Source of the DNA: Sphingopyxis sp. OAS728
Lineage (GTDB): Bacteria; Pseudomonadota; Alphaproteobacteria; Sphingomonadales; Sphingomonadaceae
NCBI RefSeq assembly: GCF_014873485.1
Contig: NZ_JADBDT010000001.1
Location: 4,210,501-4,274,500 of the forward strand
Reading direction: 5' to 3'
DNA: 64,000 nucleotides
Under the pieces are notes generated by a model that saw only the letters and a program-made list of their open reading frames with translations, had not been told where the DNA came from and ran no database searches. The position numbers and the translations under genes were made by a program. Positions 25,678 through 35,207 of the stretch are shown here, one piece after another; positions within the stretch are counted from its first letter, which is position 1; each line of letters starts with the position of its first letter.

Positions 25678-26928
25678 TTGACGAGATTCAGGTTTCTGCA
25701 CGCAGCCGACATCCACCTCGACAGCCCGCTGCACGGCCTGTCGAGATATGAGGGCTTGCCCGTCGACGATATCCGCTCGGCGACGCGCGCAGCCTTCGAC
25801 AACCTTGTGCAATTCGCGATCGACGAGGCGGTCGACTTCGTCGTGATCGCGGGCGACCTCTTCGATGGCGACTGGCGTGACATGGGCACTGGCCTCTACT
25901 TCGCGAAGGCGATGGGGCGGCTCGACCAGGCGGGCATCCCGGCATTCGTGCTGGCCGGCAACCACGACGCTGCTTCGGTGGTATCGCGCACTGTTCCTTG
26001 GCCGCCCAACGTCCATCTCTTTGGTTCGAGGCGGCCCGAGACACACCGCCTTGCCCACCTCTCCGTCGCGGTCCATGGCCAGAGCTTCTCGACGCCGGCG
26101 GTCACCGAGAACCTTGTCCTCGCTTATCCGCCGGCCGAGCCGCACGTCTTCAACATCGGCATGCTCCACACGGCTCTGGCCGGCCGGCAGGGGCACGCGG
26201 ACTATGCCCCTTGCAGCGTTGAGGACCTGCGGTCGCGCGGCTACGACTACTGGGCGCTCGGTCACGTTCACGAGTTCGAGGTCGTCAGCGTCGAGCCGTA
26301 CGTCGTCTTCCCCGGTAACGTGCAAGGCCGGACCATCAGGGAGACCGGTGCTAAGGGCGCGGTCCTGGTCGATGTAGCCGACGGCGAGGTAGCGTTGGTG
26401 GAGCGGGTCGAGCTCGATGTGATCCGCTGGGCGCGTCTCGACGTGAACTGCGCCGGCGCGCACATGGACGACGTGGAGGACCTGCTGCGGTCCGCGCTCG
26501 TAGGCGTCCACGGCGCCAACGCATCTGGTCGGCCGCTGATTGCCCGCGTGACGCTCGTCGGCGAGACGGCGGACGCCGGCGCGTTCCGCGACCGTGCCGC
26601 GACGCTCCGCGACGACGTCCGCGCGATTGCGTCGTCGATATCACCCGACTTGTTCGTCGAGAAGGTCAGGGTCGAGGTGAGCGAGCCGGCGCGAACGACA
26701 GTAGCGGTCGGCGAGGATCTCGGCGCCATGATCTACGGGGCGGCGGCCGATCCCGGCCTCGTGTCTGAGATCGGCCGCGACCTCGAACGCTTCTTGCTTG
26801 CGGCGAGCTCTTCACTGGGCGAGCCCGATGATGGCGAATTGCGGCTGGCGGCCACGCGGGGTGACTGGGCGGCAGTCCTCGGCGCCGCGTCGACCGCGCT
26901 CCGGTCGCGCCTCATGAGGGAGAGCTAA
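25678..26928 (+). CDS. SbcD/YhaO-like DNA-repair exonuclease
   Basis: A 416-residue metallophosphoesterase of the SbcD/Mre11/YhaO group. Calcineurin-like motifs are in order: HAADIHLDSPLHG (residues 9-21), VIAGDLFDGDW (near 58-68), LAGNHDAAS (near 91-99), then MLHTALAG and YWALGHVHEFE. A C-terminal capping domain follows. It would be a Mn-dependent nuclease working with the downstream SMC-like ATPase. TTG at 25678 is preceded by AGGGGGATGAG; an ATG at 25673 is out of frame. The next gene starts 2 bases after its stop. Confidence 0.9.
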   Translation: MTRFRFLHAADIHLDSPLHGLSRYEGLPVDDIRSATRAAFDNLVQFAIDEAVDFVVIAGDLFDGDWRDMGTGLYFAKAMGRLDQAGIPAFVLAGNHDAASVVSRTVPWPPNVHLFGSRRPETHRLAHLSVAVHGQSFSTPAVTENLVLAYPPAEPHVFNIGMLHTALAGRQGHADYAPCSVEDLRSRGYDYWALGHVHEFEVVSVEPYVVFPGNVQGRTIRETGAKGAVLVDVADGEVALVERVELDVIRWARLDVNCAGAHMDDVEDLLRSALVGVHGANASGRPLIARVTLVGETADAGAFRDRAATLRDDVRAIASSISPDLFVEKVRVEVSEPARTTVAVGEDLGAMIYGAAADPGLVSEIGRDLERFLLAASSSLGEPDDGELRLAATRGDWAAVLGAASTALRSRLMRES

Positions 26929-26930
26929 GC

Positions 26931-29900
26931 ATGCGCTTCTCCCGCCTCTCGCTCGAACGCTATGGGCGCTTCGAGGACTGCGAGCTGAGCTTCCGTGCCG
27001 GTAGTCCCGACCTCCACGTGATCTACGGCGAGAACGAGGCCGGCAAGACGACGTCGCTGGCTGCGGTTTCGGACCTGCTCTTCGGCTTTCCCCAGCGATC
27101 GCCATACAACTTCCTATTCGACTATTCGCTGCTACGTGTCGGCGCTGTGCTCGAGGACGGCGGCACGACGCTCGCATGCCGCCGGAAGAAGGGGACGGGC
27201 GGCACGCTGGTTGGTGCCGACGACGCCGCGATCGACGAGGGGCCGCTCGCCGCGATGCTTCGCGGCCAGACCCGCGACACGTTCAGCCTCTCGTTCAGTC
27301 TAGATCAGGCGGCGCTCCGGTCGGGCGGACAAGCCATGGTCGAGGCGAAGAACGATGTCGGTCGCACGCTGTTCGCTGCGGGGTCTGGCCTGACCGGTGT
27401 ATCCGACGAGCTGCGCCGCCTGGAGTTAGAGGCCGACGCTATCTGGGGCCCGACGAACCGCGGCAGCCGCACGTTCACGCACGCCCAGCGCCAGCTTACG
27501 GAGGCCGCGAGGATAGTGCGCGACGACGCGTTGAAGCCAAAGGCTTGGTCGGACGCCAGGCTCGCCACGGAGCGGACGCGCGAGGCGCTGGAAGCGGCGC
27601 GCCGCGACCGTGATGCGGTCCAAACCGAGGCCAGGTCCGCTGAACGCGTGAGGCGTGTCGCACCGCTCGTCCGGCGCCGCGAAGAGCAGTCGGCGGCGCT
27701 TGCCGACTATGAGGGGGTCGTGGATCTCGGGCGTCAGGGCGAGACCACCGCCGAGGAGCTGATCCGTGAGGCAAATGAGGCAGTGCGCGCGATTGCGGCT
27801 GCCGAGAGCCTGTGCGCGGACATCGCAGACCGGCGTGCTGCCGTATCGACCGACGCGGATGTGCTCGGGGAGGCGGAAGAGATCGATCGCCTCGTCGCGG
27901 AAGCGGGCGCCGAAATAAAGGCGAAGCGCGACCTGGTCGGCCTCGAGGCGGAGCACGCTGACGCGACGACGGCGGTCCGCCGGCTCCGCGCCGAGGCTGG
28001 CCCGAACGCCGATGCGGCGCTGCCGCGTGAACTCGCGGCGCGGCTGCGGGAGCTCTCCCGTATCGACGGCGAGCAGCGCTTGGCCGCGCGCCAGGTCCAT
28101 GAGGAGCGGCAGCGCATCGATGAGCGGCGGGGTCGTGCGGAAGCGGCGCTTGCCGCTAATATAATCGGCGACGCCGACGACACGTTATCGTCAGCCGTCG
28201 ATGAGGCGCGCGCGCTGGGCGCCGACGCCGACTCCCGCTGCGACGCCGCCCGTCGCAGGTTAGATGTCGCCAAGCGCGCCGCCGCCGACGCGCTTGCCCG
28301 GCTCGCGCCGTGGACCGGCGACGCGGATGCGCTCGCCCGCCTGCCCAAGGTGGGTGCCCCGGAGATCCAGGAGGTGCGCGACGCCTTAGCGGCATTGGTC
28401 GCGGACATCCGTCGCGAGAAAGAGGCCGCCCAGCGCGCGTCGGACCAGTCTTCGGCCTCAGCGCTTGAAATCTCTCAGCTAGCGACCGGGACTGCGGTAT
28501 CGGCCGAGGACATCCTAGAGGTACGGGCCGAGCGCGACCGTCTTTGGGGGCCGCTCCGTGATCACCTCGTGGATGGCGCGGTCCTCGCGTCTCCAGCAGA
28601 CGCGGTCGCGGATTTCGAGACGGGCATCGCGGCGGCGGATAGGCGGGCGGATTCACGCTACGCGGCCGCCGACACTTCGGGCAGGCTGTCGCTGCTGGAG
28701 CGGACGCGGGCGTCGCACGATCTCGCAGGTGAGCAGGCTGCGGCCCGCGCCCGGTCGGCGCGCGACCGTCACGATCAAGTCCTTGCTACCTGGCGAGGGC
28801 GGCTGGGCGATGCTGGCTTGCCTGAACTAGAGCCTAACAGGTTCAGTTCCTGGCAGGCGGACCGCGACGCGTGCGAAGCGGCGCACACCGAGCTGCGCGG
28901 TTTGGTTTTGGAGGCCGAGCGGTCTGAATCCAAGCGCGACGCGGCGCGATCGGCGCTCGCCGCCGCCCTCGGGACCACGGATGCACCCGGTGCACTCGAG
29001 CCCGTGCTCGCCAAGGCGGAGGCGCGCCGGGCGGCGTTCGAGGACATCGCGCGTAAGCGTCTACTGGCGCAGGCGGAGCTGGATCAGGTAGGAATCGAGA
29101 CCATCGCGCTCGACCGAAGGGCTCGCGCGGCGGAAGACGCAGCAACGACGAACGCCGCAGCTTGGTCTGCGGCGTTGGCCGAGGCGAGCCTGGACATCGA
29201 TGTGACCGCCTGCGGAGCCGTGCTCGATCTCCTCGACGAGCTTCGCGAGGCGTCTTCCTCAGAAGCGCTCCTTCGTCGTCGAGTCGATGGCATCGCGCGC
29301 GACACCCGGGATCACGCGGCGGCGGTGGGGGAGCTCGCTGACACGCTCGGCATCGCCGAAGGCGAGGTGCCCGAGCGTCTCCGCTTAATGCGGGACAGGC
29401 TCGCGGCGGCGCGGATCGCGGCGACGCTTCACGGCTCGCTGGATGAGGAGGGCCGTCGCCGCCAAGGCGAGCTGCAGGAGGCGCAGGCAAAGCTGAGGGC
29501 GACCGATGTGGCCCTTGCCCCATTCTTGTCGGAAACCGGCGCGGCGGACCGGACTGCGCTCGGTGCGTTGATAGAGCGCTCAAGTGCGAGGCGCGCGTTG
29601 GTCGAAGGGATGGCAGCGATCGAAGGCGCGATCACCGAGGCCGGCGACGGTCTCGGACTCGACGCACTAGTCGCCGCTGTTCAGGCGACCAATCCGGATC
29701 AGATCGCGTCGCAGCTGGCAACGCTGGGATCCCGTCTCGATGACTTAAACGCGGCCGTGGACGCGGCGGCGACTGCACACGGCGACGCCCGTGCCACCTT
29801 CGCGGCGCTCGACACGGGTGGCACCGCCGCCGTCGCCGCGGCCTCCGATGCCGAGCAGGCCCGTTCGGAGCTGGAGGTCCTCGCCGAGGACTACATTCTG

Positions 29901-30371
29901 AAGCGGACGCAGGCAGTTACGTTGAAGTGGGCTATCGAGAGGTATCGCGAGCGGCATCAGGACCCGTTGCTGCTGCGCGCGGGCGAACTCTTCTCGACCC
30001 TGACCACTGAACGCTACGCGACGCTCAAGGTGGACACCGACGGCCCCACCCCCCGGCTCCGGGGCATGCGCGACGACATGCGGACGATGGTCGACGTCGA
30101 CGCGATGAGCGAGGGCACCACAGACCAGCTGTTCCTCGCACTGCGCCTCGCTGCGCTTGAGCAGTCGGTCGCGGCCGGGATCGCCCTACCGTTCCTCGCC
30201 GACGACTTATTTGTGAACTTCGATGACCGCCGGGCCGAGGCCGGCTTCCGGGTCTTGGTCGAGGTGGCCCGGAGCACTCAGGTGCTGTTCTTCACCCATC
30301 ACCCGCACCTCGTCCAGATTGCAAAGTCGGTGGTCGGCGCCGAGCTCCATTCCGAATGTACGCTGTCGTGA
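26931..30371 (+). CDS. SbcC/YhaN-like SMC-type ATPase
   Basis: A 1146-residue split-ATPase partner of the preceding nuclease. The N-terminal Walker A is YGENEAGKTTSL near residues 33-44, in the context FSRLSLERYGRFEDCELSF. Long coiled-coil arms rich in A, E, R and D run from about 180 to 980. The C-terminal half carries the signature motif MSEGTTDQLFLALRLAALEQ and Walker B PFLADDLFVNFDDRRAE, then FFTHHPHLVQIA. No zinc-hook C-x-x-C is visible mid-coil, which fits YhaN rather than SbcC or Rad50. With the SbcD-like protein it likely processes DNA ends. Confidence 0.88.
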   Translation: MRFSRLSLERYGRFEDCELSFRAGSPDLHVIYGENEAGKTTSLAAVSDLLFGFPQRSPYNFLFDYSLLRVGAVLEDGGTTLACRRKKGTGGTLVGADDAAIDEGPLAAMLRGQTRDTFSLSFSLDQAALRSGGQAMVEAKNDVGRTLFAAGSGLTGVSDELRRLELEADAIWGPTNRGSRTFTHAQRQLTEAARIVRDDALKPKAWSDARLATERTREALEAARRDRDAVQTEARSAERVRRVAPLVRRREEQSAALADYEGVVDLGRQGETTAEELIREANEAVRAIAAAESLCADIADRRAAVSTDADVLGEAEEIDRLVAEAGAEIKAKRDLVGLEAEHADATTAVRRLRAEAGPNADAALPRELAARLRELSRIDGEQRLAARQVHEERQRIDERRGRAEAALAANIIGDADDTLSSAVDEARALGADADSRCDAARRRLDVAKRAAADALARLAPWTGDADALARLPKVGAPEIQEVRDALAALVADIRREKEAAQRASDQSSASALEISQLATGTAVSAEDILEVRAERDRLWGPLRDHLVDGAVLASPADAVADFETGIAAADRRADSRYAAADTSGRLSLLERTRASHDLAGEQAAARARSARDRHDQVLATWRGRLGDAGLPELEPNRFSSWQADRDACEAAHTELRGLVLEAERSESKRDAARSALAAALGTTDAPGALEPVLAKAEARRAAFEDIARKRLLAQAELDQVGIETIALDRRARAAEDAATTNAAAWSAALAEASLDIDVTACGAVLDLLDELREASSSEALLRRRVDGIARDTRDHAAAVGELADTLGIAEGEVPERLRLMRDRLAAARIAATLHGSLDEEGRRRQGELQEAQAKLRATDVALAPFLSETGAADRTALGALIERSSARRALVEGMAAIEGAITEAGDGLGLDALVAAVQATNPDQIASQLATLGSRLDDLNAAVDAAATAHGDARATFAALDTGGTAAVAAASDAEQARSELEVLAEDYILKRTQAVTLKWAIERYRERHQDPLLLRAGELFSTLTTERYATLKVDTDGPTPRLRGMRDDMRTMVDVDAMSEGTTDQLFLALRLAALEQSVAAGIALPFLADDLFVNFDDRRAEAGFRVLVEVARSTQVLFFTHHPHLVQIAKSVVGAELHSECTLS

Positions 30372-30452
30372 TCGGATGGGTGATTTTTTTTCCGGATTTT
30401 CCGCGTCGGTCTTCGCTCATGTCTCTGAGGTCCAGAATTGGAGGAGATACTG

Positions 30453-31118
30453 ATGAGTGACGCGGACGATGAGCCTCCGCTGGCGGGCGACCATCATAGC
30501 TGGCGCCGGATCGTCGAGCATCGCCAGCTGTCCGGCTTCCCGGAAGGGGTTATCGTCGGGGCGATCCGCGCGAACTACCGCCGAGCGGGCGTCGACCAGC
30601 ACTTCGTGCGGGAGATGATCCGCTTCATCTCCCGTCGCATGCTGGAGGTCATCCGCGGCGAGATCTCGTCGACTGCGTTCGCCAACCAGGGCCGTGACAT
30701 CGTCGAGGATGTGCACGCCGCCATGGTGGATGCGCTGCTGTCGCCGACCGCCGCCGACGGCGAAGGTCTGAGGAAGTGGTTCAAGTCCACACTCCGCAAG
30801 CGTTCGATCGATCACGCGCGCAAGGCTATAATTGCAATGAAGCGAAGCCCGGACATGGTCGACGACCCCGGCGGCATGGTGGATCCCAAGACCGAATTGT
30901 TCTCCCATGCGGAGCAGGAGGTCTACGTGCAGCGCATTTTGGACAGCATCCGGGATAAGGACAATCGCGCCGCCTTCGTGCTCCACATGCAGGGGGTCCC
31001 CTGCAGCAGCAAGAACGGCCCTTCGATTGCGAGCATCCTCGGGATCAGCTCGGACACCGCCGCCTCCAGGGTCGCGGCCGTCCAGACGCAACTAGCTAAG
31101 AAGATCGGAAAATCGTGA
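30453..31118 (+). CDS. Divergent sigma-70-like (ECF-type) protein
   Basis: A 221-residue protein. The part GLRKWFKSTLRKRSIDHARK near residues 107-126 resembles the end of sigma region 2 (W-L-x-x-I-A-R-N-x-x-I-D-H-x-R). The C-terminal segment (AAFVLHMQGVP, then SIASILGISSDTAASRVAAV) resembles the region-4 helix-turn-helix. An N-terminal extension of about 60 residues is unusual. ATG at 30453 is supported by GAGGAG 6 bases upstream. Its stop overlaps the next start as TGATG. It may direct transcription of this defence operon, or have become a DNA-binding adaptor. The match is partial, so I am moderately sure. Confidence 0.6.
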   Translation: MSDADDEPPLAGDHHSWRRIVEHRQLSGFPEGVIVGAIRANYRRAGVDQHFVREMIRFISRRMLEVIRGEISSTAFANQGRDIVEDVHAAMVDALLSPTAADGEGLRKWFKSTLRKRSIDHARKAIIAMKRSPDMVDDPGGMVDPKTELFSHAEQEVYVQRILDSIRDKDNRAAFVLHMQGVPCSSKNGPSIASILGISSDTAASRVAAVQTQLAKKIGKS

Positions 31119-31732
31119 TGGAAGACAATCGGCAGGAAAGGGACGAAGTGCTGATCGCATTCCATGAGGAGTGCGACATTCCAACCCGCGCCGACGTGGA
31201 GCGCTGGGCGGTTCTTCACCCAAAGTTCGCGCATGATATCCGCGAGCACGCGGCCGTCCGTCTGGCCATGCTGGCCGACACGCTCGAGGCGCCCGCCAAG
31301 CTGGACGACGACATGATCGCCCGGGCTGGCAGCCGCGTCCAGGCGGCGATGTTCGCAGCGGAGGCCGACGACCGGGCCTTTGAGGCCGCGGCCACTCCGG
31401 TGCCGACGCTCAACGAGATGCTCAGGCGGTCTGGACTGTCCCAGCCGCAGCTGGCGCGAAGGTTACCTATAGAGCGCGTCGTGGTGGCGGACCTGTTCGC
31501 CGGACGGATGTCTGACGTGCGGCCCCGGTTCTCCACCGCGATATCGCGCGAACTGGGCGTGTCCCTTGAGGCGTTTAACGTGGCGCATGCGCGCGCTGCG
31601 ATGGCTCCGTCGCTTGGAGGCCGTGCGAAGGCCGTTGGCCAGCCCGTCGCGAAGCAGCGGACCTTTGAGGAGATCGTGAGGTCGTCCGGGATGACCCAAG
31701 AGGAAATCGACTACTGGCTGGCTGATTTCTGA
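31118..31732 (+). CDS. Helix-turn-helix protein, possible partner of sigma-like and ImmA proteins
   Basis: A 204-residue protein. The N-terminal 90 residues are helical and acidic (RQERDEVLIAFHEECDIPT). A helix-turn-helix of XRE kind lies near residues 93-147 (TLNEMLRRSGLSQPQLARRL, ending ISRELGVSLEAF). The C-terminus has a second short helical unit (EEIVRSSGMTQEEIDYWLAD). The start and stop overlap both neighbours as TGATG, so it is translated with them. Position between a sigma-like gene and an ImmA-fusion gene suggests an anti-sigma or repressor cleaved by the ImmA peptidase, as in ImmR/ImmA pairs; this is inference. Confidence 0.6.
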   Translation: MEDNRQERDEVLIAFHEECDIPTRADVERWAVLHPKFAHDIREHAAVRLAMLADTLEAPAKLDDDMIARAGSRVQAAMFAAEADDRAFEAAATPVPTLNEMLRRSGLSQPQLARRLPIERVVVADLFAGRMSDVRPRFSTAISRELGVSLEAFNVAHARAAMAPSLGGRAKAVGQPVAKQRTFEEIVRSSGMTQEEIDYWLADF

Positions 31733-34700
31733 TGGACGCCTGGAGCGACATCCGGCTCGCGGCACGGGACTGCCGTGCCGCCGCCTTGGCGAGGACCAAC
31801 GCCGCTCCGACCGCGCGAAACCTCATCGACGCGATGGTCGAGCTCCACGACCTGCAGATCGTCGCTTTCGATCCGGGCACGCGCGCGGGCGACGAGGTGC
31901 TCGGCTTCTTCGAGCGCGGCCCCGGCATCGTCCATGTCGCGCGTGGCCAGGCCGATGAGGACGAGGTGGTCGTTATCGCACACGAGTTCGGTCACTTCCG
32001 GCTCCACACCGATCCCGAGAGCGACGTGACCGACGTGTCGATGCGGCTCTCCGGCGAGCCGGTGGAGAGCGGCGGGGCGCGTGTCGACGGATATTCCTCG
32101 CGCGAGCGCAAGGAGGTGCAAGCGGACGTCTTCGCAGGCGAGTTCCTGTGCCCGTCCGACTGGCTGAGGGACAGGCTCTTGGCCGGTGCTAAGCCTTCTG
32201 AGATCGCGACCGAGCTCGGGCTGCCGCGCAACCTCGTGCTGCAGCAGGCGATCAGGGCACTCCTGCTGCCGCCTCTCGTCCGTCACGAGGTCGAGGAGCG
32301 CGAGAAGGTCACTTATGGCCTGGACGATGACCAGCAGGCCGCCGTCGACTGGGACGATGGGCCACTGCTGGTCCACGCCGGTCCGGGCACCGGCAAGACG
32401 CGCACCTTGGTCGAACGTGTCTCTCGGATACTCAAGGGAGACACGGCGTCGTCGATCCTCGCACTCACCTTCTCCAACAAGGCCGCCGAGGAGATGCGTG
32501 AGCGCCTCTCGGCGGTCGACGCCGATGCGGCCATCGAGATGTGGGTCGGGACGTTCCACGCCTTCGGCCTGGAGCTGGTCACACGCTTCGCTGGGCGCAT
32601 CGGCCGGACTGACAAGGTCAAGATACTAGACCCGACGGCGAGCCTGGCGCTGCTGGAAGCAAACCTTGAGCAACTTCCTCTCCGGCATTACCAGAACCTG
32701 TTCGAACCGGCCCTCGAGCTCGCCTTCGTGGTGAGCGCGATCTCGCGCGCGAAGGACGAGCTGATCGGTCCGACCGACTACTTGGCCGCGGCGGAGGCGG
32801 ACCTGCGGGCGGCGGTCGACGACGCGGGCCGCGAGGCCGCCGAGAAGGCAGTCGAGGTCGGCAATGTCTACATAATCTACGAGAGGCTACTCGCCGAGGC
32901 AGACGCCGTCGATTTCGGCGACTTAATCCGCCATGCGGTCGCGCTGCTGGCGGACGATGAGGTCCGGGCCGACGTCGTTGGGTCCTACCGGCACCTGCTT
33001 GTCGACGAGTACCAGGACGTGAACTATGCGAGCTCGATGCTGCTACGCGCGTTCGCTACCGAATGCCGCGATATCTGGGTCGTCGCCGACCACCGCCAGT
33101 CGATCTACCGGTTCCGAGGAGCCGAGCCATCCAACGTCGAGAGGTTTCCCACCGAGTTCGGCGGGAAACGCCACACACTCGGGATCAACTACCGGTCCGG
33201 CACGCCCGTCGTCAGGGCCTTCGCAGCCTTCACAGGCGGGATGGCCGGTGGCCGGCAATCGCAGTGGGAAGCCAACCGCGGCGCTGTCGGCGAGGTCACG
33301 CTGGAGGTCTGCGGGACATTGGAGGACGAGGCCTGCGCGATCCGCGACCGGATCGAGGGGTTGAGGGCCGCCGGCGTTCCCTATCGCGACCAAGCCATAC
33401 TCGCGCGCAGCCACCTTACGTTGGGCCGCCTGACGGCTCTGCTCGAGCGGCTGAACGTGCCCCTTTTGTATCTGGGCGACCTGTTCGAGCGCGGCGAGAT
33501 CCGGGACCTTCTGTCGTTGGTCGCCCTCGACGCCGAGTTCGGGGGAATGGGACTAGTCCGGGTAGGCCAGTTGCCGGCGTATGGCGCGACGGAGCAGGAC
33601 ACCCTGAAGGTGATCGGATGGGCCGGCGAGCAGAAGCTCCCGGTGATTACCGCGCTGTCGCGGGTCGCCGAGATCGAAGGCCTTTCGGTCGACGGAGGCT
33701 CCGGCCTCGCCCGGCTCGGCGCCGAGCTCGCGTTCGTCGGCGTTGCGACGACCCCCTGGGCGATGCTGACGGGATGGCTTTTCGAGACTGGCGGCTACCT
33801 TGACCCGCTTGTCCGTAGCTCAGATCCCGCCGACCGGCAGAAGCTGATTGCGATCTACCAGCTGCTCAAGGTGTGCGGCGAGCATGACGCTGCGGGAGAC
33901 AGGAGCCGCCGCCGCCTGCTGGCGCGCATACGGCGCATCGAGCTGCTCAACCAAGATAGCGCCTACCGCGCTATATCCGCGGAGGCGACGGACATTGACG
34001 CCGTCCGGGTGCTCACGATCCACGGCAGCAAGGGCCTTGAGTTCCCGGCGGTGCACCTGCCCGCTCTAGCCACGAAATACATGCCTGCGAGCCGCAAGGG
34101 ATCGAGGAAGCCATCGCTTGGCAAATATCCTCAGCTCAACATGGGCAAGGAGGATCACGACGCCGAGGAGGAATGCCTGTTCTTCGTCGGACTCTCGCGT
34201 GCGCGCGACCATCTGTCGCTGACCCGCGCCCAGAGATACACCACCCAAAACGCTTCGGCGTCCAAGTTCCTGAACTCGGTCTCAGCGATACCGACGCGGA
34301 CCCGTTCGGCGCCATCGAGTGTGCCGCAGCCCCCGGTGAGGCCGCCCGTCGCGGTCGAGAAGCGGACGAGCTACTCGGCCACCGAACTCGACACCTACAT
34401 GCGGTGTCCGGCGAAATACCGCTACGAGCACATGATGGGTCTGCGCGCGGGCACCGACGGGGCCGCTTTCTTGGACTTTCACCGGTGCGTCCGAAGGACC
34501 TTGGCGTGGATTGAGCAGCGGCGTGGAGAGGGTGTCGCGACAAGCGCGGCGCAGGCCTTGGCGCAGCTGGATGCGATATGGGCGGCGCGCGGGCCGGTGG
34601 GTCACGGCTTCGAGAACTACTATCGCCAGGCCGCGAACCGCATGGTCTCCAACGGCGCCGCATACGTCGCGGCCGAGCAGGGGGCGTATCTCGATGGGCC

Positions 34701-35064
34701 GCTCGAACTGCCGGTCGCCGGCCGCACCCTGACGATCGAGCCCGACCGTCTGGTCGACGCGGGCGCCGTGGTCCGCGTGCATCGGATCAGGACTGGGCGG
34801 CAGACTAAGAGCGAGGGCGACAAGCCGATCTACGGCGCGCTGCTGCTGGCGGCGCAGCGCAGGTTCCCGGGTCGGACGATCTCGGTCGAGGCCTACTACC
34901 CGGGCGACGGCGTGACGCGCGACTTCCCCGCTGGCAAAGAGGACAAGGCGATCAAGGAGTTCGGGGATGCGATCGCCGGGATCGAGGCAGGGAGTTTTCC
35001 CGCCAAGCCGAGCGATCCACGCTACTGCCCGAATTGCCCGTGCTATTTCATTTGCGGCGTGTGA
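31732..35064 (+). CDS. ImmA/IrrE peptidase - UvrD helicase - Fe-S nuclease-like fusion
   Basis: A 1110-residue three-part protein. Residues 1-180: ImmA/IrrE-type zinc peptidase with HEFGH at 84-88 and the third ligand probably Glu128 in KEVQADVFAGEFLCP. Residues 195-860: UvrD/Rep superfamily 1A helicase with Walker A GPGTGKT at 217-223, TFSNKAAEEM, DEYQD at 425-429, QSIYRFRGAEP, and VRVLTIHGSKGLEFPAV. Residues 870-1110: AddB/Cas4-like nuclease fold with Fe-S cysteines Cys892, Cys1099, Cys1102 and Cys1108 (C-x2-C-x5-C). The nuclease Asp1005 remains, but the core D-x-K-T-G reads R1018-I-R-T-G, so cleavage is probably lost. It is the last gene of the five-gene run. Confidence 0.88.
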   Translation: MDAWSDIRLAARDCRAAALARTNAAPTARNLIDAMVELHDLQIVAFDPGTRAGDEVLGFFERGPGIVHVARGQADEDEVVVIAHEFGHFRLHTDPESDVTDVSMRLSGEPVESGGARVDGYSSRERKEVQADVFAGEFLCPSDWLRDRLLAGAKPSEIATELGLPRNLVLQQAIRALLLPPLVRHEVEEREKVTYGLDDDQQAAVDWDDGPLLVHAGPGTGKTRTLVERVSRILKGDTASSILALTFSNKAAEEMRERLSAVDADAAIEMWVGTFHAFGLELVTRFAGRIGRTDKVKILDPTASLALLEANLEQLPLRHYQNLFEPALELAFVVSAISRAKDELIGPTDYLAAAEADLRAAVDDAGREAAEKAVEVGNVYIIYERLLAEADAVDFGDLIRHAVALLADDEVRADVVGSYRHLLVDEYQDVNYASSMLLRAFATECRDIWVVADHRQSIYRFRGAEPSNVERFPTEFGGKRHTLGINYRSGTPVVRAFAAFTGGMAGGRQSQWEANRGAVGEVTLEVCGTLEDEACAIRDRIEGLRAAGVPYRDQAILARSHLTLGRLTALLERLNVPLLYLGDLFERGEIRDLLSLVALDAEFGGMGLVRVGQLPAYGATEQDTLKVIGWAGEQKLPVITALSRVAEIEGLSVDGGSGLARLGAELAFVGVATTPWAMLTGWLFETGGYLDPLVRSSDPADRQKLIAIYQLLKVCGEHDAAGDRSRRRLLARIRRIELLNQDSAYRAISAEATDIDAVRVLTIHGSKGLEFPAVHLPALATKYMPASRKGSRKPSLGKYPQLNMGKEDHDAEEECLFFVGLSRARDHLSLTRAQRYTTQNASASKFLNSVSAIPTRTRSAPSSVPQPPVRPPVAVEKRTSYSATELDTYMRCPAKYRYEHMMGLRAGTDGAAFLDFHRCVRRTLAWIEQRRGEGVATSAAQALAQLDAIWAARGPVGHGFENYYRQAANRMVSNGAAYVAAEQGAYLDGPLELPVAGRTLTIEPDRLVDAGAVVRVHRIRTGRQTKSEGDKPIYGALLLAAQRRFPGRTISVEAYYPGDGVTRDFPAGKEDKAIKEFGDAIAGIEAGSFPAKPSDPRYCPNCPCYFICGV

Positions 35065-35207
35065 ACCGCACTGCGTCGCCCTAATTGCGGGCTAGGCGGG
35101 CATCGGCGTGGAGGCAAGGCGTTAGGGTGCGGACGTTGTCGATCACGGTCATATGCCGACAATTGCCGATGCGCCGGCGGCAGGACGTCCCCGCCGCCGG
35201 AACAGCT

